A program made the translations under genes and the position numbers. This document shows positions 54,158 to 62,977 of a DNA stretch of 64,000 nt, piece by piece. The stretch's first letter is position 1. Each line of letters opens with the position of its first letter. The notes below the pieces were generated by a model. It was not told the DNA's origin and made no database searches. It worked only from the letters and a program-made list of their open reading frames with translations. Location: contig JAFAER010000030.1 in assembly GCA_023423895.1 (NCBI GenBank), forward strand, positions 23,255-87,254, given 5' to 3'. Source of the DNA: Pseudomonadota bacterium. GTDB taxonomy: Bacteria > Myxococcota_A > Polyangia > Polyangiales > Polyangiaceae.

Positions 54158-54946
54158 TCACGGGGTGAAGGTGCAGGCGACGTTGTCGATGAGCACCTCG
54201 AAGCCCCAGCGGCCGTTGTCGCCGGTCTCCCCGAGCGAGAGGGCGAACTGCGAGCCACCGAAGGCTCGGAGCATCAGGGTGGCCGTCTCCTGACCGAACG
54301 TGACCACGGCTTGTTTCCCCATCTCCGCTTCGAGGACGACGTGGACCCAGGCCCCCTCCCGGAAGGTGCGGGGGACCTCGCTCGACGTCGTCGACTCGCC
54401 CGTGATGCTCTCCCGCACCCGCAGCGCATCGTTTCGCAGCTTCACGTGCAGCGAGTAGTGGGTGCCGCCGTTCCTGGCGCGGAGCGCGAGCAACTCGACG
54501 TCGTTCGTTCCAGGTGGGCCCCCTGCTGCGAACAGATCGAAGTCGCAGCGAGCACGCGTGGGAAACGGGAACGATCGCGCCAGGGATGCGACGCGCTCTC
54601 GCTCCGACGATGCGCGTTCCGGTAGCTTCACGCGAAGCGCATTCGGCGGACCGACGGAGCTTGGCGCGAGCGCGAGCTCGCCGTCGTCGGTGTCCTGCTC
54701 GGGCCACTTCGCGCCGAGCGGTCCTTCATCGAAGGTCTCGCAGAACGTGGCGTCGCCACACGCCGCGACCGGCGCCCTGACGTCTCGAGGGGCATCCGCA
54801 CCGGAGCTCGCTCCGTCCGCCGCGTCGGGCCCTGAGACGACGGCTCCGTTCGCGTACTCGTCCGTCGGAACGGAGATGACGAGCGAACAGGCGCCGGTGG
54901 TCGCCAGCAGCACGCCGAACATGCCCTCACGCCACCCCCACCGCAC
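54158..54946 (-). CDS. Lipoprotein with concanavalin-like domain
   Basis: 262 residues. Lipobox TTGAC-SLV. After an Asp/Ala linker, a Cys pair (CGDATFC) opens a beta-sandwich domain (ETFDEGPLGAKWPEQD, HYSLHVKLRND, WGFEVLIDNVACTF) of the LamG/concanavalin A-like sort seen in many Polyangia lipoproteins. Likely a carbohydrate- or surface-binding protein. ATG start. Same direction as the ABC operon, 204 bases upstream of it, but not clearly co-transcribed. Confidence 0.78.
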   Translation of the reverse strand: MRWGWREGMFGVLLATTGACSLVISVPTDEYANGAVVSGPDAADGASSGADAPRDVRAPVAACGDATFCETFDEGPLGAKWPEQDTDDGELALAPSSVGPPNALRVKLPERASSERERVASLARSFPFPTRARCDFDLFAAGGPPGTNDVELLALRARNGGTHYSLHVKLRNDALRVRESITGESTTSSEVPRTFREGAWVHVVLEAEMGKQAVVTFGQETATLMLRAFGGSQFALSLGETGDNGRWGFEVLIDNVACTFTP

Positions 54947-55367
54947 CGGATGAGCGTAGCGGATCGGTGCCCGCTGACGAGATGGGCGTTGGCCTCAATC
55001 GTCAGCCGAGCATCATCAGCCGACCACCACGAGGCCGATGCCGACCACCATCAGGGCAACTCCGAGAACGCTGATCGCAAGACTGGTCATCGTCATCGAG
55101 ATCTCCGCTGCGAGTGCACGATTGCATCGGACTCAGCACGCGACGTGCCACGACGGGCGCACGCGTCTGCGTGTGTTTCCACGCGCGGCGTGGATGAACG
55201 TCGCGCGCGCGCGTGGATCCGCGAACCGCCCAGAACCTGCGTTCGGGGTGATCTGCCCTCGAACGGCGCGACGGGGTGAGTCGACCTGCCGCTCGGACAA
55301 GCACGGTGTGAAGGCGCGCGCTCTTCGGAGACCGACGCGCGAATCGTGCTCGTGGCGCCGCGCCTCG
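54947..55367. other. Gene-poor stretch of about 420 bases upstream of the ConA-like lipoprotein and 3' of dnaJ
   Basis: No conserved gene. It holds a 26-codon open frame on the minus strand at 55016-55096 (listed separately). Longer open frames at 54950-55279 (+) and 55002-55304 (-) have no ribosome site or recognisable protein and look random. An alternating CGCG run lies near 55202-55212. I see no RNA gene or terminator. Confidence 0.5.
55016..55096 (-). CDS. Very short single-TM protein candidate, 26 residues
   Basis: The frame is ATG to TGA, starting MTMTSLAISV and continuing as Leu/Val/Gly-rich sequence to a VVVG end with no charged residue after the start. This is one membrane helix of about 22 residues. 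A GGAG ribosome site sits 6 bases upstream of the ATG. Such membrane micropeptides are easy to miss. The pattern is better than expected by chance in a GC-rich non-coding stretch, but no family is known. Confidence 0.45.
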   Translation of the reverse strand: MTMTSLAISVLGVALMVVGIGLVVVG

Positions 55368-56492
55368 TCAGCCGAAGAGATCGCGGAGCTTGTCCATGAA
55401 GCCCTTGCGGATCGGCGTGACCTCTTCGCCGAGCTCCTTGGCGAGCTCCTCGATCAGCTCACGTTGACGCGCGGTCAGCGTCGTCGGCACTTCGACGGCA
55501 ACTTCGATGCGCTGATCGCCGCGGCCGATGCCCGCGCGCTTCGGCATGCCCTTGCCCTTGATACGGAGCGTCGTGCCCGGCTGCGTTCCCGCAGGGACCT
55601 TCAGCTTGCCCTTGCCGTCGAGCGTCGGGACCTCGACCTCCGCGCCGAGCGCCACCTGCGTGAACGTCAGCGGAACGTTGCAGACGACGTCGTCGCCGGC
55701 ACGACGGAAAAACGTGTGCGGCAGGACCTTGATCTCGAGCTCGAGATCGCCGGCCGGGCGATCCGGGCGGGGCCGATTGCCTCCGCCGCTGACGACGCGG
55801 GTCGCGCCGTGCTCGACACCGGGAGGCAGGGTGACCTCGATGGTGTTCTCGTTCGTGATGAGCCCGCTGCCCTTGCAGCCGTTGCACGGCGTCGTGACGA
55901 CGGTGCCGCGACCTTTGCAGCGCTGGCACACACGCTCGACGGCGATCGGCAGCAGCCCCTGCTGGAAGCGCACCCGGCCACGGCCGTTGCACGCGCTGCA
56001 CGTCTCGGGGTGAGTTCCTTCCGCGGAGCCCGAGCCGCGGCAGTCGCCACACGAGACGATGCGCTCGTAACGCATGGTCTTCGTCGTTCCGAACGCGGCC
56101 TCTTCGAACGTGACCTCGAGCTCGCGCTTCAGGTCGCCGCGGTCGCCCTTGCCGACCCCGAAGACACCGAGGAGATCGCCGAGGATGCCGTCGATCGCGA
56201 TCTCGCTGAAGTCGACGACGCCGCCTGCGAACGGGCCGCTCGAAGCGAACGGCGACCCGGGCTCTTCGGCGCGATGCCCGAACCGATCGTACATGGCGCG
56301 CCGCTGCGGATCGCTGAGGACCTGGTAGGCGGCGTTGATCTCCTTGAAGCGGACCGCAGCCTTCGGGTCATCCGGATTGCGGTCGGGATGATGCTGCGCT
56401 GCGAGCTTGCGGAACGCGGCCTTGATGTCGTCCGGTCCCGCCGTCTTGGGCACGCCGAGGGTCTCGTAGTGGTCGCGCTGCGCCTGCGTCAT
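55368..56492 (-). CDS. dnaJ: Chaperone protein DnaJ
   Basis: 374 residues, the full-length class A protein. J domain 1-70 with the HPD loop (QHHPDRNP), a Gly/Phe region (about 78-110), four zinc-binding CxxCxGxG repeats between about 148 and 212 (CGDCRGSG, CSACNGRG, CQRCKGRG, CNGCKGSG), and the C-terminal substrate-binding domains. It works with DnaK and GrpE in folding; neither gene is in the window, so this may be one of several dnaJ genes in the genome. ATG start; a small hairpin (56501-56513, CTGCT/AGCAG) lies just upstream. Confidence 0.96.
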   Translation of the reverse strand: MTQAQRDHYETLGVPKTAGPDDIKAAFRKLAAQHHPDRNPDDPKAAVRFKEINAAYQVLSDPQRRAMYDRFGHRAEEPGSPFASSGPFAGGVVDFSEIAIDGILGDLLGVFGVGKGDRGDLKRELEVTFEEAAFGTTKTMRYERIVSCGDCRGSGSAEGTHPETCSACNGRGRVRFQQGLLPIAVERVCQRCKGRGTVVTTPCNGCKGSGLITNENTIEVTLPPGVEHGATRVVSGGGNRPRPDRPAGDLELEIKVLPHTFFRRAGDDVVCNVPLTFTQVALGAEVEVPTLDGKGKLKVPAGTQPGTTLRIKGKGMPKRAGIGRGDQRIEVAVEVPTTLTARQRELIEELAKELGEEVTPIRKGFMDKLRDLFG

Positions 56493-56748
56493 TCCCGCAT
56501 CTGCTCTTAGCAGTATCCGACGCTTCGGGGGAGGGTTCGGCCACCGAGCCTCGGACAGCTACCGCCGCGCGGACGCGTCGGGTCGAGCCAGCGCGAGGAG
56601 CGCACGCGCATGGCGACGAACGCGCAGACGAGATCCCGAGCTCTCGAGGCGCGAAGACTCGACCGGGCCTCACCGCTCGCGACGATCGCGGAGACCTCGT
56701 TTCGACTTCGACGTCTGCATCCGATGTGCTACTAGCAACCACCTTCAC

Positions 56749-57498
56749 ATGAGCTCCGCGTACAGACGCATCACGTCCGCCGAGCAGCACGCTCTGTTTT
56801 CGCGAGTCGTGCAGCGGTCCCGGCCAGTGGCCGGCCAACCCGTCCCCGTCGTCGTCTTCGATCTCGACGGCACGATCATGGACAACCGGCCTCGCACGGC
56901 TGCGATCCTGAAGGAGCTCGCCGCCGAGCTTCATCGGGAGGCGCACTCGGCCGCCGAGGTGCTTGCGGCCGCTCGAGCGGAGAGCTTGGCGTATCTCCTG
57001 AGCGACACGCTGCAGACGCTCGGCGTCGCGCATCCGGAGCTCATCTCCCGCGCGGAATCGTACTGGCGCTCGCGCTTCTTCTCGGATGACTACCTGAAGC
57101 ACGACGTTGCCGTGGCAGGAAGCGTGGAGCTCGCACGGGCCTGTTACGAAGCGGGGGCCACGATCGTGTACTTCACGGGCCGCGATCTGCCCCTCATGAG
57201 CCTCGGGTCGTTCCAGAGCCTGCGGGATCTCGGCTTCCCGATCGGCGTCGTCGGGACGGAGCTCGTGTGCAAGCCGGACGCGAAGATCCCGGACGAAGCG
57301 TTCAAGCGCGAAGAAGGCCCGAAGATCAGCCGCATCGGCAAGGTCATCGCGGCGTTCGACAACGAGCCGGGCAACTGCAATGCGTTCCTCGAGATGTGCC
57401 CCGACTCGGACGTCGTCTTCGTCGACACGCAACATCTCCCTGGCGCTCCCCCGCTGGCTTCGCGCGTCCACGTCGTGCCCGACCTGTCGATGCGGTGA
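56749..57498 (+). CDS. HAD-superfamily hydrolase
   Basis: 249 residues. Motif I VFDLDGTIMDN (nucleophile Asp and acid Asp), motif II strand TIVYFTGRD (Thr), motif III Lys in the EEGPKISRIGK region, and motif IV AFDNEP for the metal Asp. The cap is of helical type after motif I. Substrate unknown; many HADs of this size dephosphorylate sugar or nucleotide phosphates. Divergent from dnaJ (256 bases between), and only 4 bases separate it from the next lipoprotein gene, so the two are probably one operon. Confidence 0.88.
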   Translation: MSSAYRRITSAEQHALFSRVVQRSRPVAGQPVPVVVFDLDGTIMDNRPRTAAILKELAAELHREAHSAAEVLAAARAESLAYLLSDTLQTLGVAHPELISRAESYWRSRFFSDDYLKHDVAVAGSVELARACYEAGATIVYFTGRDLPLMSLGSFQSLRDLGFPIGVVGTELVCKPDAKIPDEAFKREEGPKISRIGKVIAAFDNEPGNCNAFLEMCPDSDVVFVDTQHLPGAPPLASRVHVVPDLSMR

Positions 57499-57502
57499 CG
57501 CG

Positions 57503-58783
57503 GTGGGCGACTGGCGGGTTGCCGGACGCTCCAGCAGGTGGGCGTGGGCGTGGGCGCTGGCGCTCGTCGCCGTTGCGCTGACCGCGTGCCGTGCGAGCGG
57601 CACATCGAACGACGATCCCGAGAAGCGCGAGAGCCCGCAGGCGAGCGCGCAGCCGGCGCTCCTCGCGGTCGCGCCGACGATCCCGCCGAGCGCGATGCCC
57701 ATGGTGACGTCGCTCGAGGGCGGCCCGCCCCCGACGCCGCTGCGGAGTGACGAGGTCCTCTCTCCTGATTCGCTCACTCGCGAGAGCGCCGGCTACACGC
57801 TCTCGGCGGCCTTTCGCCAGGTCGACGTCGCCGGTCCGCTGCGCGCGCCGGAGGTGAACACATCGGGGCTCGATGGGGCCCGGAAGGCGACGGAGCTGCG
57901 CGTCGGGATCGATCTGTTGCCGACGCGGATGCGTGTGGCCATCCAGGGCCGAGGCTTCGTGCTCCCTACGGACGCGGAGATCCGGGCGCGCTCCGATCGG
58001 TACGGGCACGTCCTCGTTTTGCCCGGTGCTGCGTCTTACCGTCCGCTCGCGCCCGGCTCGATGCGCGCCGTCCTCGGCGAACGCCGCTTCGACGTCGCGC
58101 CCATCACCGCTGCAGAGGTCGCGCTGCGCGACGAGATCGGCCGGCGGATCGGGATCCGGACGCACAAGATCGACGTGACGACGCGCGCCGCAAAGGCGTC
58201 GTTCGAGATCGGAAAGCTCGAAGGCGCCGGTGAAGGCGGCGTCCTCCTGTGCCGGCTGCTCCTCGATCTGATGAACGCACCGCCGAGCACGACGCTCTGC
58301 GCGCTCGACGAGCTCCCCGTGAGAGCCGAGCTGCGGTGGACCAACCATGGCTCGCTCGTCTTCGAGCTGACCGGTGCGCTCCGCCGGACGGACATCCCTC
58401 ACGCGACGTTGCTCGTCCCACCGCACACGGCGTCGTTCGCCGCGACGCCGCTCTCCGTGACCGGGGTGGCGCCCATGTTGTCCGCGCAGGAGCTCGGCGC
58501 GCTCCGCACGAACGACATCGAGGTGCCTCCGAACCCGAACCTCCCGGCCGGCGACGACGCGCTGGTCGTCGTGAATCCCTCCGTCGAGCTACGCGTCCTC
58601 TTCCTCGACGGCGTCCCCGTCGCATGGGCCGCACCGAACGCCCGCGGCGAGCTGCGAGGCTTGCGGCGCGGCCGATACGTCGCGCAGTGGCGCACGTTCC
58701 TGGGCGACAGCGTCGAGACGGCAATCACGCAGCCGGTTCCCGGCATCGTGCAGTTCGGCACTGCACCGGATGGGGGAAAATAG
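57503..58783 (+). CDS. Lipoprotein of unknown function
   Basis: 426 residues. GTG at 57503 begins a Trp-rich hydrophobic signal (RWAWAWALALVAVALTAC-RAS) with a good lipobox. The mature protein has no recognised domain. A stretch around 130-200 (MRVAIQGRGFVLPTDAEIRARS, YGHVLVLPG) and a later beta-rich part (ELRVLFLDGVPVAWAAPN) look folded and secreted. GTG lies 4 bases after the HAD stop. The TAG stop overlaps the first base of the heptad repeat element. Confidence 0.7.
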   Translation: MGDWRVAGRSSRWAWAWALALVAVALTACRASGTSNDDPEKRESPQASAQPALLAVAPTIPPSAMPMVTSLEGGPPPTPLRSDEVLSPDSLTRESAGYTLSAAFRQVDVAGPLRAPEVNTSGLDGARKATELRVGIDLLPTRMRVAIQGRGFVLPTDAEIRARSDRYGHVLVLPGAASYRPLAPGSMRAVLGERRFDVAPITAAEVALRDEIGRRIGIRTHKIDVTTRAAKASFEIGKLEGAGEGGVLLCRLLLDLMNAPPSTTLCALDELPVRAELRWTNHGSLVFELTGALRRTDIPHATLLVPPHTASFAATPLSVTGVAPMLSAQELGALRTNDIEVPPNPNLPAGDDALVVVNPSVELRVLFLDGVPVAWAAPNARGELRGLRRGRYVAQWRTFLGDSVETAITQPVPGIVQFGTAPDGGK

Positions 58784-58897
58784 GCTCCAGGCTCCAGGCT
58801 TCAGGAAGAGAGGGCCCACCCTCCCCCCTCGCGGCCGCCTGCCCCCTGAAGCCTGAAGCCTTCTCGCTCTGGAGCCTGGAGCCTGGAGCCTGGAGCC
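58783..58897. repeat. Palindromic heptad-repeat element between convergent genes
   Basis: Left arm 58783-58803 is GGCTCCA, GGCTCCA, GGCTTCA in tandem. The right arm is two TGAAGCC (58847-58860), nine other bases, then four TGGAGCC (58870-58897). The right heptads are the reverse complement of the left, so the RNA or single-strand DNA can fold into a long hairpin in several registers. It fills the space between two converging genes and touches the stop of one. It could be a bidirectional terminator, a mobile REP-like element, or a slippage product. Confidence 0.85.
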
Positions 58898-58900
58898 TTC

Positions 58901-59578
58901 CTACGCGTAGTCGTCCTTCGTGAACGTCACCTCACCCGTTCCCGCGGCTTCGGCGTGCGCGCGGAGGGTTTCGACGACCGCCTGCACGACGTCCAGGCGC
59001 GTGGTCGGAAGGTAGTACTCCTCTTCGTCCACCTCCGGCATCGCCGCGAGCCGCGCCTCGATCTCCTCGCGCTCGCCGGGATCGAGCGCCATGTGCGCGT
59101 GCCAGCCTTCCGCTTCGGACATCGTGATCGCCTCTCGGCCCATGCCGATCGGATTGAACGAGAGGTACACGTTGGTGAAGTAGAGCCGCCACGCGTCGTG
59201 GTCGCCCTCCGTCCACCACTCCGCGCGGAACATTTGACGCATCACCTCGCCGAGGTACGCGCCGATCGCGGGGGCAACGAGCTCGAGGCTCTCGGGTCGC
59301 TCGCGGACCGCCTCGCGCGCTTCGCGGACGTACTGGTCGAGAAGGCTGAGCGTGTCCGGTGTCCCGTCGAGCGCAACCTTGTACTTGGCCGCGACGAAGC
59401 GCATGCATGCCGCGCAGAGCTCCGCCACGCGATCAGGAGGTGGCGGGAGCGGCGGCAGCGGCTGAGCGGCGGCTTCCGCCTCCGCTTCGTCGTGGGCGTC
59501 GTAGCTTCCTGCGCCGTTGGCCGCGCCGGCGCCGTTGGCCGCCTTGCCGTTCTTTTCACTGTGGCGTTCGTCGGACAT
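58901..59578 (-). CDS. Hypothetical protein, 225 residues
   Basis: Unrecognised. A disordered N-terminus (GKAANGAGAANGAGSY, Pro-rich to about 50) leads to a helical domain with C58-x2-C61 (ELCAACMRFV) and a central part (LELVAPAIGAYLGEVMRQMF, WWTEGDHDAWRLYFTNVYLSF). No signal peptide, so cytoplasmic. Converges with the lipoprotein gene at 57.5-58.8 kb across the heptad repeat and is divergent from the metallophosphoesterase gene. Confidence 0.65.
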   Translation of the reverse strand: MSDERHSEKNGKAANGAGAANGAGSYDAHDEAEAEAAAQPLPPLPPPPDRVAELCAACMRFVAAKYKVALDGTPDTLSLLDQYVREAREAVRERPESLELVAPAIGAYLGEVMRQMFRAEWWTEGDHDAWRLYFTNVYLSFNPIGMGREAITMSEAEGWHAHMALDPGEREEIEARLAAMPEVDEEEYYLPTTRLDVVQAVVETLRAHAEAAGTGEVTFTKDDYA

Positions 59579-59808
59579 GGAGAGGAGCTCCCGGAGGCGT
59601 AAAAACCGCGGCCGTCGTCGAAAAGCCCGACCCTACGCGCCGAGCGATTGGACTGAGCGGTTGGGTCCAGAGGACGGAGAACGGAGGACGGGCGGAGACG
59701 GAGAGAGAGGAGGACGGAGACGGATCGCGAGGACCTGCCGCCCTATACCCGCACATAACCACAAATCCGCTTCACGGAAGGACAAAGGCGGCCTACCTTG
59801 TCAGGTCC
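59579..59808. other. Purine-rich divergent intergenic region
   Basis: 230 bases between the hypothetical gene (minus) and the metallophosphoesterase (plus). Bases about 59670-59733 are almost purely purine on the plus strand (GGACGGAGA/GGAGACGGAGAGAG-type units, imperfect hexamer-like GACGGA recurring), which could form triplex or melt-resistant structures. A possible -10-like CTATAC is near 59742-59747 without a good -35. Confidence 0.4.
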
Positions 59809-60546
59809 ATGCGGATCGGTATTTTCAGCGACATCCATGCGAACCTGGAGGCCTTGTCCGCGGTCCTCGAGGCGTATCGGAAGGAAAATATCGATGTTTA
59901 CTACTGCCTGGGGGACACCGTCGGGTACGGCGGATCGCCCAACGAGTGCGCAGACCTCGTCCGCGAGCTCTCGAAGATAACCATCCTCGGGAACCACGAC
60001 GCGGCCGTCTCCGGTCGCATGGACTACTCGTACTACTACGAGGCCGCACGGCACGCGCTCGACGTCCACGCGGCGATGATCTCGCCGGAGAACATGGCCT
60101 GGCTCAAGGGCCTGCCGTACCAGCACAAGCTGGACGACCTCGATGTCCTCCTCTGCCACGGCTCGCCCGTCCGGCTCGAGGAGTTCGAGTACATCTTCGC
60201 GCCGGAGCAAGCGCGTGAGTGCCTCCCGCTCTGGGACAAGCTCGGACACATCACGCTCATCGGTCACTCCCATCTCTGCAAGGTCTTCGCGCTCACGAAG
60301 AGCAGCGTCGAGGAGATGCCGGCGGTCGACTTCGAGCTCGCTCCGGATCGGAAGTACATCGTCTCCGTCGGCTCGGTCGGTCAGCCGCGCGACTTCGACA
60401 ACCGCGCGAGCTTCACCGTCTTCGACTCGGAGAAGAAGCGCTTCGAGTTCAAGCGGATCGAGTACGACATCGAGCTCGCGGCCGACAAGGTCCTGCGCGC
60501 TCGGCTCGAGCGCAACTTCGCGCACCGCCTCTTCATCGGCGTCTGA
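59809..60546 (+). CDS. Metallophosphoesterase
   Basis: 245 residues, a small stand-alone calcineurin-like phosphoesterase. Metal motifs in order: SDIHANLEAL, LGDTVGYGGSPNE, LGNHDAAV, CHGSP and IGHSHLCK. The family includes YfcE-type and MJ0936-type phosphodiesterases; the natural substrate is usually unknown. ATG 59809 is 7 bases after AGG. Its stop is 15 bases from the converging lipoprotein stop, leaving no terminator space. Confidence 0.93.
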   Translation: MRIGIFSDIHANLEALSAVLEAYRKENIDVYYCLGDTVGYGGSPNECADLVRELSKITILGNHDAAVSGRMDYSYYYEAARHALDVHAAMISPENMAWLKGLPYQHKLDDLDVLLCHGSPVRLEEFEYIFAPEQARECLPLWDKLGHITLIGHSHLCKVFALTKSSVEEMPAVDFELAPDRKYIVSVGSVGQPRDFDNRASFTVFDSEKKRFEFKRIEYDIELAADKVLRARLERNFAHRLFIGV

Positions 60547-60561
60547 GCGCCGCGGCGCGCT

Positions 60562-61797
60562 TCAACCGCCGTCGCGACGGCTCGGGCGTGGAATGACCGG
60601 ATGCACCGGCGGAAGCACGCGTGTACCGGCCGACTCCGGGACGACGTCGCGCACGAACGTCGAGAGATCGAGCCCGATCGTGTAGCTGCGGCCGCCGCTC
60701 GTGAGCATGCCTTCGAGCGCGATCCCCGCCTCACCGCCGCGGACGTTGGACACCCGCGCCGTCGTGATCTTGCAGTCGCACGTCGCCGGCGGAGAGACGA
60801 CGGGCGCGTCACCAGGGAGCTCGAGCTCGAGCTTCTGGAGCACGGGGCGCGGCTCCGTCTTTCCTGGTTCCAGGACGAGTGCGAGCCCTACGCGCGGCCG
60901 CTTCTGGGGAGAGGCGGCGATCCGTGCGGCCTCGCTCTCGACGACCGAGCCGAGCTCGACGCGCATCCGCTCGCGCGCCGTCACGACGACGACGCCGCGC
61001 GCGAAGTCCTGCGCGAGGTCGACCTCCGTGGTCGGCGGATCCGGTGTACCGGCGGCGCCGCGGATCGTGAGCTTGCCTCGCGGCGCCGGGAGCTTCGCCA
61101 GCCCTTCGAGCGGCGGCGCCAGCACCGCGCGCCACCGTGCGACCTCCCGCTTGCACAGCGGCCTCTGGTTCGGCAGGAGCGCATCACAACGCGCAGGATC
61201 GCGCGTCGCCATCGCCTCGCATGTCCCGCGCTGCACCGTGCGCGACTCGCCGTTGCACAGCCGCGGATCTTTCGCCGCGATGGCGACGCAGCTCGGGTTG
61301 CGCCCTCGCGTGACGATGCCCTCGAACTGCATCGGGCACGCATCCGGCGTCTGCGAGATCATCGCGACCCAGCTCTGACAGCGAGCGCGCAGGGCGCTCG
61401 AATCGATCTTGTCGCACGTCTCACGTTTCCGATCTTTCGCGGCCTCGAGAAGGCGGCACGCGTCACGGAGGAACGTCTCGTAGCCGATCGCCCCGAGGGC
61501 ATCTCCGACGAGCGGGTCGAGCTTCGCGCGCTCGGTGACGCACTGGTCGACGTTGACGAACCGATCGAGCTCGCCCTGGAGATCGCCGGCGGGGGCAGGC
61601 GGGTCGAGCGGCTCGCCGAGCACACCCCCGTCGAGACCGTCGAGCTCGAGCTCTCCCAGCGCCGAGACGGCAGGGGCTGGCTCACTCGGCTCGGGCGGCG
61701 GCTTCTTCTCCTCGCAGCCAGCGAACAGAAGAGCGCCGAACAGCAAGCGCGCGTGCACTGCTCTTCCGCCCGCCCATCGAGACCGCTTCATCGGCAC
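60562..61797 (-). CDS. Lipoprotein of unknown function with Cys-rich middle
   Basis: 411 residues. Lipobox LFAGC-EEK, an acidic Pro-rich linker, a helical region with regular cysteines (about 85-215: VDQCVTERA, RDACRLLEA, RETCDKI, RARCQSW, DPRLCNGES, DPARCDAL) of the kind found in many Polyangia lipoproteins, then a beta-rich C-terminal domain. ATG at 61797 or two codons later. Probably periplasmic or surface exposed. Not clearly in an operon; the FHA gene lies 32 bases upstream in the same direction, so they may be co-transcribed. Confidence 0.75.
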   Translation of the reverse strand: MPMKRSRWAGGRAVHARLLFGALLFAGCEEKKPPPEPSEPAPAVSALGELELDGLDGGVLGEPLDPPAPAGDLQGELDRFVNVDQCVTERAKLDPLVGDALGAIGYETFLRDACRLLEAAKDRKRETCDKIDSSALRARCQSWVAMISQTPDACPMQFEGIVTRGRNPSCVAIAAKDPRLCNGESRTVQRGTCEAMATRDPARCDALLPNQRPLCKREVARWRAVLAPPLEGLAKLPAPRGKLTIRGAAGTPDPPTTEVDLAQDFARGVVVVTARERMRVELGSVVESEAARIAASPQKRPRVGLALVLEPGKTEPRPVLQKLELELPGDAPVVSPPATCDCKITTARVSNVRGGEAGIALEGMLTSGGRSYTIGLDLSTFVRDVVPESAGTRVLPPVHPVIPRPSRRDGG

Positions 61798-61829
61798 GGC
61801 GCATTAGACCACAAGAGAACGCGGGTGGT

Positions 61830-62735
61830 TCAGCGGAGCGTGCAGCGGATCTCGTGCGTGGTGATGACGAGCCGATCGCCGTCCGACAGCGCGCGGCGCG
61901 CGACGCGCTCACCAGCGACGTGCACGCCGTTCGTCGAGCCGAGATCGACGACGTACCACGCCGATCCGACACGCTCGATCGCAGCGTGCTGACGCGAGAC
62001 GTTCGGGTCGTCGAGCCGCAGATCCGACTGCGTCTTCGAGCGACCGATCAGGAAACGGTCCTTGTCGACCGGGTAGTGCTGCCCCTGGTACGAGAGCACG
62101 AGCTGCTTCGCGCCAGACGAGACAGGCTGGCTGTGCTCGCGCGCTCCTCCGTGCAGACGCTGCGTTCCTCCTGGAGGAGCAGGGTGAGGCGGCGGCGGAG
62201 GGCGCCCGCTCGGCCCACGAAACGGCGGTGGAGCGCCCGAGCGCGATGGGCGCGATGGGCGCGCAGGCGGCGGCTGGAGGCTGCTGCTGCTGCTCGGCGC
62301 CACCGGAACGGGCCGGCTCAGCGCGGCCGGCATCGTGACCGCCTTCCGCTGCGGTGTGGTCCGCGACTCCGGTACGTCCGACGTGGCGCCGCGGCGCTGT
62401 CCGGGACGAGCGAATGCGTCGCGAGCGGCCGTACGCGCGAGATCGTCGTCGTCGAAGCCACCACGCGGCGACGGCGGCGCATAGGAGCGGTCGAGCGCAC
62501 TGACGCCGGGCGCGTCGTGCGTCTCGTCGAGCATGTCCCGATCTTCTTGGACGGCCGGCATGTGCTCGGGCACGGCGTATCCGCGAACGCGCGCGTACGC
62601 GGCCATGGCCTCGTTCATCAGCTCGTCGATCGGCATCCCGAGCTCGTGAGCGAGCGACTCGAACGTCGCCCAGACGATCTCGCGCGACTGGAACGTCCGT
62701 GGCCGAGAGCGCTGGAGGCGTGCGTGGTCCGTCAT
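61830..62735 (-). CDS. FHA-domain protein with N-terminal helical segment
   Basis: 301 residues. A short helical N-terminus (SREIVWATFESLAHELGMPIDELMNEAM, split in two helices, about 17-48) could be a DNA-binding or dimer module. A long low-complexity Pro/Ser/Arg linker (about 65-205) follows, then a C-terminal FHA domain (FLIGRSKTQSDLRLDDPNVS, RQHAAIE, DLGSTNGVHV) with the Arg, Ser-x-x-His and Asn residues for phosphothreonine binding. ATG overlaps the TGA of the small upstream frame as ATGA (62732-62735). It probably reads a Ser/Thr kinase product. Confidence 0.88.
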   Translation of the reverse strand: MTDHARLQRSRPRTFQSREIVWATFESLAHELGMPIDELMNEAMAAYARVRGYAVPEHMPAVQEDRDMLDETHDAPGVSALDRSYAPPSPRGGFDDDDLARTAARDAFARPGQRRGATSDVPESRTTPQRKAVTMPAALSRPVPVAPSSSSSLQPPPARPSRPSRSGAPPPFRGPSGRPPPPPHPAPPGGTQRLHGGAREHSQPVSSGAKQLVLSYQGQHYPVDKDRFLIGRSKTQSDLRLDDPNVSRQHAAIERVGSAWYVVDLGSTNGVHVAGERVARRALSDGDRLVITTHEIRCTLR

Positions 62736-62977
62736 CGTCCATCGATCCGGAGCTCGCGCCCGAACACGGCTCCGAACCTCCTCGTAGATTCCTCCCCCAG
62801 GGCACCGCTCCGCGCAAGCAGGTCGAGTACGGAAATAGCCTCGCTCCGGTCCAGCTCACGCGTGCCCTCGCGCTCACGGCGCCGGCAGGACGGTGGCAGC
62901 TCGGGATGGTTGGCGGGCGTGCTCGTCACGGCATCTAGGATGCCTCGCGCGCGGGACGTGGCAAAATAAGGCGGCAT
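62732..62977 (-). CDS. Small protein candidate coupled to the FHA gene, 81 residues
   Basis: The open frame ends in a TGA that overlaps the FHA ATG (ATGA), a strong hint of real coding and translational coupling. The protein has an Arg/Glu-rich centre (SCRRREREGTRELDRS) and a hydrophobic-helical end (ISVLDLLARSGALGEESTRRFG). ATG 62977 is shared in antisense with the TTG of the divergent thioredoxin lipoprotein gene, which leaves no room for separate promoters; a later start (GTG near 62929) is possible. Unrecognised. Confidence 0.4.
   Translation of the reverse strand: MPPYFATSRARGILDAVTSTPANHPELPPSCRRREREGTRELDRSEAISVLDLLARSGALGEESTRRFGAVFGRELRIDGR

Noticed and set aside
54950..55304. Open frames on both strands in the region next to dnaJ
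   Set aside because: No ribosome site, no recognisable protein, mutual overlap; only the 26-codon frame inside is retained.
56501..56513. CTGCT-CTT-AGCAG hairpin upstream of dnaJ
   Set aside because: Short five-base stem, not a CIRCE element; noted only in the dnaJ entry.
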